A stretch of 39,596 nt of DNA. Origin: AC-69 sp044867345 (GTDB lineage: Bacteria > Actinomycetota > UBA4738 > HRBIN12). Position numbers and translations under genes: made by a program. Every line of letters begins with the position of its first letter. The first letter of the stretch is position 1. Location: positions 1 through 39,596 of the forward strand of contig JBIOUU010000190.1 in NCBI GenBank assembly GCA_044867345.1, read 5' to 3'. The notes beneath the pieces are model-generated. The model was not told the DNA's origin. It did no database searches and saw only the letters and a program-made list of their open reading frames with translations. Below are positions 7,008 to 15,993 of this stretch, one piece after another.

Positions 7008-8012
7008 ATGGAGCTGACCGAGGACGAGCTGATCGAGGCCATCCGCAAGGTGCTCTCCGGGGAGTTCCCGGGGGTCCAGGTTGGGATCGGTGACGACGCC
7101 GCGGTGGTGGAGTCCGGGACCGGGTCCATGGTCCTTTCGACCGACATGCTGATCGAGGGTGTGCATTTCGAGCGCTCGTCGATCTCGGCCAAGGACCTCG
7201 GGGCCAAGTCGATCGTGGTGAATGTGTCCGACATCGCCGCCATGGCCGCCAGTCCCCGGTACGCGATGGTGTCGCTCGGGATCCCGGCCGACGTCGACGC
7301 CGCGTGGGTGATGGAGCTCTTCGGGGGGATGCGGGCCGCGTGCGACGAGTACGTGCTGGCGCTCGTCGGGGGCGACACCAACCGCGCCGACGCCGTCGTC
7401 ATCGCCGTCGCGGTCGTTGGCGAGGTCGGGTGGGGCCACGCGGTCACGCGCTCGGGGGCCCGGCCGGGCGACATCGTGGTGGTCACGGGGTCGCTCGGTG
7501 CTGCGGCGGGCGGGTTCCTGCTCTCCCGGATGCACTCCCCGGAGCTGCCGCAGGCGCTGGCCGAGCCGTGGGGTCGGGCGCTGCTGGATGCCCAGGCCCG
7601 GCCGGTGGCCCGGGTGGGCGAGGGGCAGACGCTGGCCCAGGCAGGGGCGACGGCCATGATGGACCTGTCCGACGGGCTGGCGAAGGATCTGTCCCGCCTG
7701 TGCTCGGCGAGCGGTGTCGGGGCCCGGGTGGAGCTGCCTCGGGTGCCCGTGGCGGAGACCCTCCGCCTCGCCGCAGGGTTCCTGGCGGTCGATCCTGCGG
7801 AGCTCGCGCTGACGGGTGGCGAGGATTACGAGCTGCTGGCGACCATCGATCTCACGAACCTGGCGCGAGCGCGGGGCGACCTACGCGAGCGGTTCGGGGT
7901 GACGCTCAGCGACGTCGGCGTCATCATCGATGAGGGGCTCGTCGCGGTGGACGGCGAAGGGCGGGAGTCACCGCTCGAGCCCAAGGGATGGGATCACTTT
8001 GCGACGGGATGA
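7008..8012 (+). CDS. thiL: thiamine-monophosphate kinase
   Basis: ThiL phosphorylates thiamine monophosphate to thiamine diphosphate, the last step of cofactor synthesis. The 334-residue product has VGIGDDAAVV, the metal/phosphate motif STDMLIEGVHFE, AMAASPRYAMVSLG, GGDTNRAD, MMDLSDGLAKDL and ALTGGEDYELL in the family order. I chose the ATG at 7008; an in-frame GTG at 6966 would add 14 residues unlike the family. Neither has a strong ribosome binding site. The 3' end overlaps thiD by 14 bases, so the two thiamine genes are coupled. Confidence 0.93.
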   Translation: MELTEDELIEAIRKVLSGEFPGVQVGIGDDAAVVESGTGSMVLSTDMLIEGVHFERSSISAKDLGAKSIVVNVSDIAAMAASPRYAMVSLGIPADVDAAWVMELFGGMRAACDEYVLALVGGDTNRADAVVIAVAVVGEVGWGHAVTRSGARPGDIVVVTGSLGAAAGGFLLSRMHSPELPQALAEPWGRALLDAQARPVARVGEGQTLAQAGATAMMDLSDGLAKDLSRLCSASGVGARVELPRVPVAETLRLAAGFLAVDPAELALTGGEDYELLATIDLTNLARARGDLRERFGVTLSDVGVIIDEGLVAVDGEGRESPLEPKGWDHFATG

Positions 8013-8811
8013 CGGCGAACGGCCCAGGGCCCTGACGATCGCAGGGTCGGACTCCGGCGGCGGGGCGGGGATCCAGGCCGACCTGAAGACGTTCGCCGCC
8101 CTCGGCGTGTACGGGATGACTGCCATCACCGCGGTCACCGTGCAGAACACCAAGGGCGTCAGCGGCTACGAGGAGCTGTCGCCGCAGACGGTGGCCGACC
8201 AGATCCGAGCAGTGGTGACCGACATCGGCGTGGACGCCGCGAAAACCGGGATGCTTGCATCGGCGGCCATCGTCGAGGCCGTTGCCGACGCGGTGGCCGA
8301 GACGCGTGTGCCGAACCTGGTGGTCGACCCTGTGTTCATGTCCAAGCACGGACACCCGCTGCTCGCCGAGGATGCCGTGGAGGCCCTTCGGGAGCGCATC
8401 CTGCCCCTGGCCATCCTGGTCACGCCGAACCTTTCGGAGGCGAGCGGCCTGGCGGGCTTCCGGGTGGACTCAGCGGCGTCCATGAAGAAGGCGGCTGAAG
8501 CGATCCGGTCGTTCGGCCCCCAGGCCGTCCTGGTGAAGGGAGGTCATCTCTCAGGCGAGCGGTCGGACGACCTGTTCTTCGACGGGACCCGGCTGCTCTG
8601 GGTGGAGGGGGAGCGCATCGACACGCCGAACACGCACGGGACGGGGTGCGTCCTGTCTTCGGCCATCGCGGCCTACCTCGCCCGTGGGGACGACCTGCTC
8701 GCCGCGGTGCGAAAGGGGAAAGTCTTCGTCACGAAGGCCATCCGCCACGGGCTGGCCATCGGGCAAGGCATCGGACCGGTCGATCCGGCCTGGGGGATCC
8801 TTCCGCCGTAG
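7999..8811 (+). CDS. thiD: hydroxymethylpyrimidine/phosphomethylpyrimidine kinase
   Basis: ThiD phosphorylates HMP and then HMP phosphate to supply the pyrimidine half of thiamine. The protein opens with ALTIAGSDSGGGAGIQADLKTF, the family hallmark, followed by GVYGMTAITAVTVQNT, KTGML, VDPVFMSKHG, TPNLSEA, VLVKGGH and the anion-hole/catalytic DTPNTHGTGCVLSSAIAA. I place the start at TTG 7999, which gives 270 residues, typical for ThiD, and lies within the 3' end of thiL behind a GGGATGGGA purine run. The reading can extend upstream to 7930 but only in thiL-overlapping, non-conserved sequence. Together with thiL it forms a thiamine salvage/synthesis pair. Confidence 0.92.
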   Translation: MRRDDGERPRALTIAGSDSGGGAGIQADLKTFAALGVYGMTAITAVTVQNTKGVSGYEELSPQTVADQIRAVVTDIGVDAAKTGMLASAAIVEAVADAVAETRVPNLVVDPVFMSKHGHPLLAEDAVEALRERILPLAILVTPNLSEASGLAGFRVDSAASMKKAAEAIRSFGPQAVLVKGGHLSGERSDDLFFDGTRLLWVEGERIDTPNTHGTGCVLSSAIAAYLARGDDLLAAVRKGKVFVTKAIRHGLAIGQGIGPVDPAWGILPP

Positions 8812-8832
8812 CGGCCCGCGGCGCAGCGGGAT

Positions 8833-9024
8833 CTAGCCGGCTCGCTGAACCTTGCCGGCCTTCAGGCAGCTGGTGCAGGCGTAGATCCGCCTCGGCGACC
8901 CGTTCACCAGGGCGCGGACCCGCTGCACGTTCGGATCGAACCTTCGATTGGTCCGGTGGTGGGAATGGGACACTCGCTTGCCGAAGAACGGCTTCTTCCC
9001 GCAGATCTCGCACACGGCTGCCAT
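8833..9024 (-). CDS. rpmB: 50S ribosomal protein L28
   Basis: A 63-residue L28 beginning MAAVCEICGKKPFFGKRVSHSHHRTNRRFDP, with the usual basic body. It carries two Cys pairs, CEIC and CTSC, so it is the zinc-binding (C+) form. I chose the ATG at 9024; a longer in-frame reading to 9192 would enter the promoter region of the neighbouring gene and is not L28-like. There is no Shine-Dalgarno sequence, and TAGCCT lies ten bases before the ATG, which suggests a nearly leaderless mRNA. It converges on thiD with a 21-base gap containing only a weak 5-bp hairpin. Confidence 0.95.
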   Translation of the reverse strand: MAAVCEICGKKPFFGKRVSHSHHRTNRRFDPNVQRVRALVNGSPRRIYACTSCLKAGKVQRAG

Positions 9025-9034
9025 GGCGCAAGCA

Positions 9035-9040
9035 AGGCTA
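9035..9040 (-). promoter_or_regulatory. -10 box for rpmB
   Basis: TAGCCT on the minus strand lies ten bases before the rpmB ATG. Transcription would start about three bases before the codon. The same hexamer precedes ftsY and trmD in this window. Confidence 0.45.
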
Positions 9041-9124
9041 ACAGACGGCTTCCGGTTCCCGTCGCCTTGCGGTCGGGCCGTCCGGAGAGCAGAGTTGTCG
9101 AGGAACGAATCCTGAGGGGGCATC

Positions 9125-9700
9125 ATGCAATCACCGGAGCATCCGATCGTCCTGCACGTCTTCTCCCACACGATCGAGCCGGGGAGGTCCATCCGGCAGG
9201 TCGTCGAGTCTGTGGGGGCGAACCGCGATCAGGTCAAGTTCGTGGCGCACTTCATCGGGTCCTTCCTCGTGTACACCCGCGTGGAGAGCCCGAGCCTGGC
9301 GGATGCCCAGACGTTCATCGCTGGTCCTCTCTGGGACGCGGGCGTTCATTCCCAAACGTCCACCGAGCTCAAGGTCTCGAGCATCATGGGGCCGAAGCGG
9401 GCAAGCCCGCCCTACTGCGCACTCGTGAGGGTTCGCGCCGCCGGAAGTCCGTTCGACCTCCTGGATGCCCTGGACGACGCCTTCGAGCCCAAGTTCGACC
9501 GGGATGCCTATTGGTATGGCGCGGCCGTCGTCTCGGGCCGGGGGTTCGACGTCCTCGTGGACTTGGGAAGGCCGAGCTTCGAGGAGCTGTGGAAGGCGAT
9601 CGCCGATGACCTCCTGACTGTGGCGGGGATCGGGGGAACGGACTCGTCGTTCGCCTATCTGCCCGGCAACGCGATCCGCGGCGGGGAGGATGCCGGATAG
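9125..9700 (+). CDS. tandem RAM-like (Lrp/AsnC effector-fold) protein
   Basis: A 191-residue cytoplasmic protein with two similar halves. Residues about 8-84 (PIVLHVFSH ... FIGSFLVYTRVESPSLADAQ ... GVHSQTSTELKV) and about 94-182 (PYCALVRVRA ... VVSGRGFDVLVDLGRPSFEELWKAI ... GIGGTDSSFAYL) both follow the RAM pattern. That pattern is a strand, a helix, a G-F/Y-D/L-V strand pair, a helix, then a final Thr/Ser strand. It compares well with the single RAM protein at 1033-1266. No DNA-binding domain is present. The ATG has AGGGGG upstream, and the 3' end overlaps the cyclase-ATPase gene by 11 bases. I infer a small-molecule sensor working with that protein. The fold assignment is by eye. Confidence 0.6.
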   Translation: MQSPEHPIVLHVFSHTIEPGRSIRQVVESVGANRDQVKFVAHFIGSFLVYTRVESPSLADAQTFIAGPLWDAGVHSQTSTELKVSSIMGPKRASPPYCALVRVRAAGSPFDLLDALDDAFEPKFDRDAYWYGAAVVSGRGFDVLVDLGRPSFEELWKAIADDLLTVAGIGGTDSSFAYLPGNAIRGGEDAG

Positions 9701-12700
9701 ACGCAGCGTGGGGTCGAGGGCGCCCGTCGCCGAGCGAGGCGAACGCAAGCTCGTTTCTGTCCTCTTCGCTGACCTTGCCGGGTACACGGCGCTCGCAGCA
9801 TCCATGGATCCCGAGGAGGTCTATCGCTTCCTCCGTCCCGAGATGCACGCGCTCCAGCGCATCGCAGAGACCTTCGGCGGCACGGTGCCCCAGATCATGG
9901 GGGACGGGTTCATGGGCGTCTTCGGGGTCCCGATCGTCCACGAGGACGATGCCGAACGGGCAGTCCGGGCCGCGCTGGCCGTACGGGATCACATCCGCGA
10001 ACTGAACGCGGGGAGCGAAGGCCTTCCGTTCCCCGAGGTCCACGCGGGCGTGAACTCAGGGGAAGTCATGGTCGCCCCTTCTGATGAGCCGGCAGGGTTC
10101 ACCGTGATCGGCGACACGGTGAACACTGCGTCGAGGCTCGCGGACCTCGCACCGGCCGGGCGGGTGTTGGTCGACGAGCGCACGAGGGCTCGGACCTCCG
10201 TCGCCATCCGTTACGGGCCTCGATCCACCCGGCAAGCGAAGGGCAAGCCCGATCTCGCTACCTATGAGGCCTTGGGCGTCCGGTCGGTCCGCCCGGCCAC
10301 GCGACGCGGCCGGACGCGGGCGAGAGCATTCGTCGACCGGGCGGATGTGCTGCACCGCCTTCGAGACGAGACGCTCGCGACCGAACGCGACGCCCGATCC
10401 CGGGTCCTGGTCGTCACGGGCGAGCCCGGACTGGGCAAGTCGCGGGCCGCGGCCGAGTTCCGGAAACGCCTGCGGCGCGGTTCCGTCCTGGCCGGCCGGT
10501 GCGTGCCGTTCGGCCCACAGCTTCCCCTGCACGCCCTGGCCGAGGCGATCGGCGGGGCCGCAGGCGTCTCCCCGGGAGCGCCGATCAAGGAGATCGAGGC
10601 CGGGGCCAGACGACTCGCGGAGCGCATTGACGGTGTAGACCGCAGGACCCTGATCAGGGAGATGAGTCTGTTGCTGGCGGGGCGGGTCGCACCGGGGCAA
10701 GCCCCCGGATCCGTGCATGACGCGCTTGCGGCCGTCCGCACAGTCGTTGAGGGCCTGGCCAGGATGAAGCAGCCGGTAACCGTCGTTCTGGACGACTTGC
10801 AGTGGGCGGACCCGGACCTGGTGAACGCTCTCGAGGACGTGAGCCGCCAACCGTGGGACTGCCCGGTGCTGTTCCTCGGTCTCTCCCGGCCCGACAAGGT
10901 GATCGCGAAACTCCCCCGGCTCGAGCTCGCGTCGCTGCCGGACGCCGCGATGCTGGAGCTCGCCAACAGCGTCCTGGGAGAGGAGGCCCCCCTTGGAGTG
11001 GTCCAGGCCCCGGTGGGCTGGGCCGCAGGCAACCCGTTGTTCCTCGAGGAGAGTCTCGGGATGCTGGTCGAGACGGGTGCGCTAGTGGCCGGAGCCGCCG
11101 GCTGGCGAGTGGCCCAGCCGAACCTCCTGGAGGCCGTGCCCCCGACGATCCGGTCGTTGATCGCCGCTCGGCTGGACGGGCTTCCACCGGACGAGAAGCA
11201 GGTGCTCCAGGACGCGTCGGTCGCGGGTGATGCGACCTGGGACGGGCTCGAGGAGCACCTCTCCGAGGTCCCCGATCCTCACCGGGCCCTGCTGTCGCTG
11301 GAGGGACGCGACCTGCTGCGGCGTCGCGCCACGAGCGCCGTTCCGGGGTCGGTCGAATACGGGTTCAAGCATCCGCTGATCCGCGAGGTGGCCTACGAGT
11401 CGTTGCCGCGACTGGAACGGGCCCGCCGTCATCTGCAGGTCGCGGAGTGGTTGCGGGGACGTGCCCCGTCCACGTCCGAGGACCCCGTCGCCGCGCTGGC
11501 CCATCATTACGAGCGGGCGTGGGAGCTCGGGCGCTCGACGACTGGCCGGCGCCCGCCGATCGGTACCGCTCGGCTCGCGGTTCGGTATCTCGGCCGGTCG
11601 GCGGCGCAGACCTTCGCCTACCAGGCCCGGTCCGCCGAGGCTCTGTATGAGCGGGCCCTTCGCATCGTCCAGGAAGATGGGGAAGGGATCGACGCTCCGG
11701 CCACCGCCAAGCTCCTCACCGGCAGGGCGGAGAGCTTGATCGAGATGGGGCGGCACCGTGAGGCCATCGCCCACGCCACCCAGGCCAGGGCCATCGGCGA
11801 GGGGCTGGGCGACCGTCGCCTGGCGGCCCGGGCGCTGCTCGCGCTGGGACGAGCCGAGAGCGACGCTGGCCGTATGCGTCGAGCTCGGGCGCTCCTGGAG
11901 GAGGCACGAGCGGAGTTCGGGATCCTGGGTGATGTCCGAGGGCAGGGATGGGCACTCCACCATCTTTCCGAGACGTGGAGTCGAGACGATTACTCGCGCG
12001 AGTTGCTGGAGCTCCGCGAGGCCCACCGCCTCTTCGCGCGCTCGAGGGATCGGTGGGGCCGTTCGGTCGCCGCCCAGGACCTCGCGTACCTGCTCACCAC
12101 GCAAGGGGGCCCGGAGTTCCATCGGTGGTTCGAGGAGGCGAACCGGCTCGCGGAGGACGATCGCGACCTTCGATCGCGGGCCGCGGTGGCAAGGACGCGC
12201 GGCTACTTCGCGTATTTCTGCGGAGAGTTCGGGGAGGCCATCCGGATCATGCGCGAAGCGAGGCCTCTGGCGGCTCAGGCAGGTGATCGCTATGCGGAGG
12301 CCGACACCGTCCTCATCGGCGCGATGGCCGTGGCCGCTGTTGGCCCTCCCGACGAGGCTGAGCGCCGGAGCCTCGAAGCCCTCGAACTCGCCCGAGAGCT
12401 GCGCTCGGCGCGCGTTCGAGCCACCGGGCTCCTGGCGGGAGCCCGAGCGGCGCTCAGATCCGGTTCGCCGTCGTTGGCCCAGAGCCGGCTCCGGGCGGCC
12501 CGGCTGATCATCGAGCAGAAGAAGATCCGCGTGATGCGTTGCGAGGCCCTTCTGTTCGACGCGTGGGTGGCGCTTGACCGAGGAGCCTGGGACAAGGTGT
12601 CGGGCCTCGGCGTTCGCCTCGGTGCCGCGGTACGGGCCAGCGACTGGCTCATCCTCGAGCCGCTCGTTCCGCTCCTACGCGGACGAGCCTCCCTGGGCGC

Positions 12701-13148
12701 CGGCCGGCCAGATGAGGCGCGGCGCCACCTGGCCCGAGCCGCCTCGCTCGCTCGATCGCTGGGCTCGGGCGGCTTCCTGGGCCTGGCCGTGGCGTCGGAG
12801 AGGCAGTCCGGGTTGCTCACGGGAGTGGACATCGAAGAGAGACCGGACGCTGCGATCGAGGAAACGGAGATCGCGGCGGTTGTCCTGGAGAATGAGGGTC
12901 TGCACGCGCTCCTCGCGGGGGACGACGAGCGCGCGGCGGAGGCATTCGAGCAAGCCGTCGAAACGTGGAGCACCATGGGTCGAACGGCCTGGCTTGCTCG
13001 ATCCCTCGCGCTCCAGGCTGCGACAGAGGACCGGCGTGGAGATCGGCGGATGGCAGGAAGGCTGTATCGAAGGGCCGAGGCCATCCTCGACGAGCTGAAG
13101 ACGCCGGCGAGGAACCGGTTGTCGATCCTTTCGCCCGTACGCGATTGA
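9690..13148 (+). CDS. class III nucleotide cyclase / P-loop ATPase / TPR protein
   Basis: A 1152-residue multidomain signalling protein. Residues about 18-185 form a class III cyclase domain with both metal-binding aspartates (D28 in LFADLAGYT, D72 in MGDGFMGVFG) and the transition-state pair N145/R149 in VNTASR. The usual Lys four residues before D72 is Gln68, and Thr138 occupies the second substrate-specifying position. A P-loop ATPase of the LAL/STAND type follows, with Walker A GEPGLGKS near residue 244 and Walker B VVLDDLQWADPD near 366. From about residue 630 to the end the sequence is helical, Ala/Arg/Leu/Glu-rich and TPR-like. GGGGAGG abuts the ATG; GTG 9708 is an alternative start. 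It is coupled to the tandem RAM gene and probably makes or senses a cyclic nucleotide; activity is unproven. Confidence 0.85.
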   Translation: MPDRRSVGSRAPVAERGERKLVSVLFADLAGYTALAASMDPEEVYRFLRPEMHALQRIAETFGGTVPQIMGDGFMGVFGVPIVHEDDAERAVRAALAVRDHIRELNAGSEGLPFPEVHAGVNSGEVMVAPSDEPAGFTVIGDTVNTASRLADLAPAGRVLVDERTRARTSVAIRYGPRSTRQAKGKPDLATYEALGVRSVRPATRRGRTRARAFVDRADVLHRLRDETLATERDARSRVLVVTGEPGLGKSRAAAEFRKRLRRGSVLAGRCVPFGPQLPLHALAEAIGGAAGVSPGAPIKEIEAGARRLAERIDGVDRRTLIREMSLLLAGRVAPGQAPGSVHDALAAVRTVVEGLARMKQPVTVVLDDLQWADPDLVNALEDVSRQPWDCPVLFLGLSRPDKVIAKLPRLELASLPDAAMLELANSVLGEEAPLGVVQAPVGWAAGNPLFLEESLGMLVETGALVAGAAGWRVAQPNLLEAVPPTIRSLIAARLDGLPPDEKQVLQDASVAGDATWDGLEEHLSEVPDPHRALLSLEGRDLLRRRATSAVPGSVEYGFKHPLIREVAYESLPRLERARRHLQVAEWLRGRAPSTSEDPVAALAHHYERAWELGRSTTGRRPPIGTARLAVRYLGRSAAQTFAYQARSAEALYERALRIVQEDGEGIDAPATAKLLTGRAESLIEMGRHREAIAHATQARAIGEGLGDRRLAARALLALGRAESDAGRMRRARALLEEARAEFGILGDVRGQGWALHHLSETWSRDDYSRELLELREAHRLFARSRDRWGRSVAAQDLAYLLTTQGGPEFHRWFEEANRLAEDDRDLRSRAAVARTRGYFAYFCGEFGEAIRIMREARPLAAQAGDRYAEADTVLIGAMAVAAVGPPDEAERRSLEALELARELRSARVRATGLLAGARAALRSGSPSLAQSRLRAARLIIEQKKIRVMRCEALLFDAWVALDRGAWDKVSGLGVRLGAAVRASDWLILEPLVPLLRGRASLGAGRPDEARRHLARAASLARSLGSGGFLGLAVASERQSGLLTGVDIEERPDAAIEETEIAAVVLENEGLHALLAGDDERAAEAFEQAVETWSTMGRTAWLARSLALQAATEDRRGDRRMAGRLYRRAEAILDELKTPARNRLSILSPVRD

Positions 13149-13151
13149 GGC

Positions 13152-13712
13152 TCAGACCGAGGGAAGGATCCTGTTCAATCCCTTCTGGAGGGCAGCGGGT
13201 GTGAGCGGTCCCTGCCAGGTCATCGCGATCCGGCCCCTGGCGTCGTAGAAGATCGTGTCCGGCTGCCCCACGAACCCCAAGCCGTTTCGGATCGCAGCCG
13301 TGGGGTCGAAGACGCTCGGGTAGGTCCACCCGTACTCGACCATGAAGGACCTGGCCGATGATCGCGAGTCCAAGATGTCCACCCCTATGAACTGGACGCG
13401 GGAGCCGTAGGAGCGCGAGGCGGACGCCAGGTCCGGGGCCTCCACCCGGCACGGCCCGCACCATGCCGCCCAGATGTTCACGACCACGGGGGTTCCCTTG
13501 AGCTGACCCAGCAGCTCCTGGAAGGTTCCGAAGTCGAACCCGGGAAGGGCCGAAGCGTCGGTCGGCAGGAGGGGGGCCTGCGTCGCGTTCCGCGCCGGAA
13601 CCGGCGTCCGATCGCCCCCGCCCTCGTCGGCGGCGCCACCCGTACACGCCGTCGCCGCCATCGCGATGAGGGCGGACGCGAAGGCCATCCGACGGAGCGG
13701 CATGAGGTGCAT
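13152..13712 (-). CDS. TlpA-like thioredoxin-fold lipoprotein
   Basis: A 186-residue extracytoplasmic thiol-disulfide oxidoreductase of the TlpA/ResA group. Starting at ATG 13712, the protein has a basic n-region (MHLMPLRR), a hydrophobic core and a probable lipobox ending at the Cys of MAATAC, then a Gly/Thr/Pro linker. The thioredoxin fold follows, with the active site VNIWAAWCGPCRVEAP, FIGVDILDSRSSARSF and the cis-Pro loop FVGQPDTIFYDARGRI. Such proteins reduce cytochrome c apoprotein or other exported cysteines; no cytochrome maturation genes are nearby. No ribosome binding site is evident, and ATG 13703 is an alternative start. It ends three bases from the converging cyclase gene and is divergent from recG. 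Confidence 0.85.
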   Translation of the reverse strand: MHLMPLRRMAFASALIAMAATACTGGAADEGGGDRTPVPARNATQAPLLPTDASALPGFDFGTFQELLGQLKGTPVVVNIWAAWCGPCRVEAPDLASASRSYGSRVQFIGVDILDSRSSARSFMVEYGWTYPSVFDPTAAIRNGLGFVGQPDTIFYDARGRIAMTWQGPLTPAALQKGLNRILPSV

Positions 13713-13764
13713 GGTAGAACCACGGTGTGGGTTCCGCGCCGCCGACCGAACCGACCGGCTCCTC

Positions 13765-15963
13765 GTGACGCTCACGCTCTCGTCGCCGATCGATGCCATC
13801 GACCGCGCGCTGGCGACGCGCCGGGCAGGGTTCCGAGACAAGGGCCCGCCGGCCGCCGACGTCCTGGCCGAGGCGTTGGACATCCGCACGGTGCGGGACC
13901 TGCTCCATCACTACCCGCGGCGCTACATCGACCGATCACAGGTGGCCTCGGTCCGGGAGCTCCGGGTGGGGCAGGAAGGGACGGTCATCGCCCGGGTGAA
14001 GCGGACCACGAAGCGCCAGACCCGCCGGCGCCAGAGCATGGTGACGGTCACGCTGTACGACGGCTCGGGCTACCTCGACCTCACGTTCTTCAATCAGCCG
14101 TGGACGGCGACGCTGTACAAGGAAGGGCAGGAGCTCGCCGTGTCCGGCACCGCTGCCATGTATCGGGGCAAGTTGCAGATGGCGCACTTCGAGGTGGAGA
14201 TCCTCCGGGGGGCCGAGGCGGACATGGTGCACACCGGACGGATCACGCCGGTCCACCGGGCGACGGAGGGCGTGACCACCCGGACCATCCGTGAGCTCGT
14301 GTTCCGAGCGCTCGAACGCCTTCCGCGGATCCCCGACCCGCTGCCCCAGGACATCGTGGCGGCCGAGTCCCTCGCATCATTCGACCCGGCCATCCGGGCT
14401 ATCCACTTCCCCGAGTCACAGGAGGATCTGGCGAGCGCCCGTGAGCGGTTGAAGTTCGATGAGCTGTTCACGCTGGAGCTCGGCGTCGCTTTCCGCAAGC
14501 ATCGCGTGGAGGCGGGCCAGCGAGGGGTCGCCCACGAGACGAGCGGTCCGCTGGTGGAACGACTGCTCGCAAGCGTGCCGTTCGAGCCGACCGGCGCGCA
14601 GCGCCGAGCCATGCACCAGGTGGGGGACGCCATGGCTCGCCCCCGACCCATGAATGCGCTCCTGCAGGGCGACGTGGGGTCGGGCAAGACCCTGGTGGCG
14701 CTGTATGCGGCCCTGGTCGCGATCCAGTCGGGCCGCCAGGCGGCGATCATGGCCCCGACCGAAGTCCTCGCCGGACAGCATTTCCGGTCCATGGCCGAGC
14801 TACTTGGGCCGTTCGGTGCCGTTCCCTACCTCGATCTGACGGACGGACCTGCCGACGGCCAGGCGTCGTTGCTCGAGTCCCAGACATCGACCGGCGAGCC
14901 TGGCGTCACCTACGCGCTGTTGTCGGCGGCGGTCACCGGTAAGGACCGGACCAGGATCCTGGACGGCATCGCCTGCGGCGACGTGGGCCTCGTCGTCGGC
15001 ACGCACGCGCTGGTCCAGGAGGGCGTCTCGTTCCTGGACCTGTCCCTGGCCGTGATCGACGAGCAGCACCGGTTCGGCGTCCATCAGCGGATGGCCCTGA
15101 AGGGCAAGGGCGGCTCGCCGGACGTGCTGATCATGACGGCCACTCCCATCCCGCGGACGCTCGCGCTCACGTATTACGGGGACCTGGACGTGGTGGTGCT
15201 GGACGAGATGCCCTCGGGTCGCCAGCCCGTCGAGACGCGGATCGCCAGGGCCGCCGCCGAGCGCACGGCAGCCTACGACCTGGTGCGCCGGGAGGTTCAG
15301 GCGGGCCGGCAGGCCTTCGTGGTCTGCGCGGCGATCGACGAGGCCAACCGGGCGGAGGTCCGGGCCGCCGAGAAGGAGGCCGAGCGGCTGGCTACCCAGG
15401 TGTTCCCGGACCTCTCCGTCGAGGTCCTGCACGGGCGGCTCCGGCCGGCGGAGAAAGAGCGGGTGATGGAGGAGTTCCGGGCGGGCAAGCACCACCTGCT
15501 GATCTCCACTACCGTCATCGAGGTCGGCGTGGACGTCCCCAACGCAACCGTGATGCTGGTGGAGAACGCCGAGCGGTTCGGCCTGGCGCAGCTCCACCAG
15601 CTCCGGGGGAGGATCGGGCGCGGGGAGTACCGGTCGTACTGCGTCCTCTTCGACGAGAGCACTCCGGAGAACGAGGAGGCCAGGGCTCGACTCGCGGCCA
15701 TGGTTCGGACCACGGATGGGTTCGAGCTGGCCGACGAGGATCTGCGGCTCCGGGGCGAGGGCACGCTGTTCGACGTTCGTCAATCGGGGCTCCCGGACCT
15801 GAAGCTCGCCCGCCTCGCCGACGACCTCGAGCTGGTGAAGCGGGCGCGGGCCCAGGCGTTCGCGGCGATCCGGGAGGATCCCGACCTCGAACGACGCCCG
15901 GGCCTGCTCGAGGAGCTTCGGAGCCGGTTCGAGCGGTCGATCGACTGGTTGTTCCACTCCTAA
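13765..15963 (+). CDS. recG: ATP-dependent DNA helicase RecG
   Basis: RecG regresses stalled replication forks and migrates Holliday junctions. The 732-residue reading has the N-terminal wedge/OB domain (GTVIARVKRTT ... VTLYDGSGYLDLTFFNQPW). Superfamily 2 helicase motifs follow: Q-motif-like FEPTGAQRRAM, Walker A LQGDVGSGKTLVAL at about residues 300-313, the DEQH box (VIDEQHRFGVHQR) at about 431, motif III MTATPIPRTLAL, and motif VI QLRGRIGRG. The C-terminal TRG region LADEDLRLRGEGTLFDVRQSG is intact. I chose GTG 13765 because family similarity begins there; ATG 13711, with GAGGTG just upstream, is possible. It sits upstream of rsmD and coaD as in other actinobacteria. Confidence 0.93.
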   Translation: MTLTLSSPIDAIDRALATRRAGFRDKGPPAADVLAEALDIRTVRDLLHHYPRRYIDRSQVASVRELRVGQEGTVIARVKRTTKRQTRRRQSMVTVTLYDGSGYLDLTFFNQPWTATLYKEGQELAVSGTAAMYRGKLQMAHFEVEILRGAEADMVHTGRITPVHRATEGVTTRTIRELVFRALERLPRIPDPLPQDIVAAESLASFDPAIRAIHFPESQEDLASARERLKFDELFTLELGVAFRKHRVEAGQRGVAHETSGPLVERLLASVPFEPTGAQRRAMHQVGDAMARPRPMNALLQGDVGSGKTLVALYAALVAIQSGRQAAIMAPTEVLAGQHFRSMAELLGPFGAVPYLDLTDGPADGQASLLESQTSTGEPGVTYALLSAAVTGKDRTRILDGIACGDVGLVVGTHALVQEGVSFLDLSLAVIDEQHRFGVHQRMALKGKGGSPDVLIMTATPIPRTLALTYYGDLDVVVLDEMPSGRQPVETRIARAAAERTAAYDLVRREVQAGRQAFVVCAAIDEANRAEVRAAEKEAERLATQVFPDLSVEVLHGRLRPAEKERVMEEFRAGKHHLLISTTVIEVGVDVPNATVMLVENAERFGLAQLHQLRGRIGRGEYRSYCVLFDESTPENEEARARLAAMVRTTDGFELADEDLRLRGEGTLFDVRQSGLPDLKLARLADDLELVKRARAQAFAAIREDPDLERRPGLLEELRSRFERSIDWLFHS

Positions 15964-15980
15964 CGGGCTGCCGACGCCAC

Positions 15981-15986
15981 TACAGT
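15981..15986 (+). promoter_or_regulatory. -10 box for a leaderless rsmD-coaD transcript
   Basis: TACAGT ends seven bases before the rsmD ATG, which places the start point at or next to the A of ATG. There is no Shine-Dalgarno sequence in the gap. Confidence 0.55.
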
Positions 15987-15993
15987 CGCTTCC

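Noticed and set aside
8815..8830. Hairpin CCCGC-6-GCGGG between thiD and rpmB as a terminator
   Set aside because: A 5-bp stem without a following T run is not convincing. No clear intrinsic terminator was found anywhere in the window, which is common for actinobacteria.
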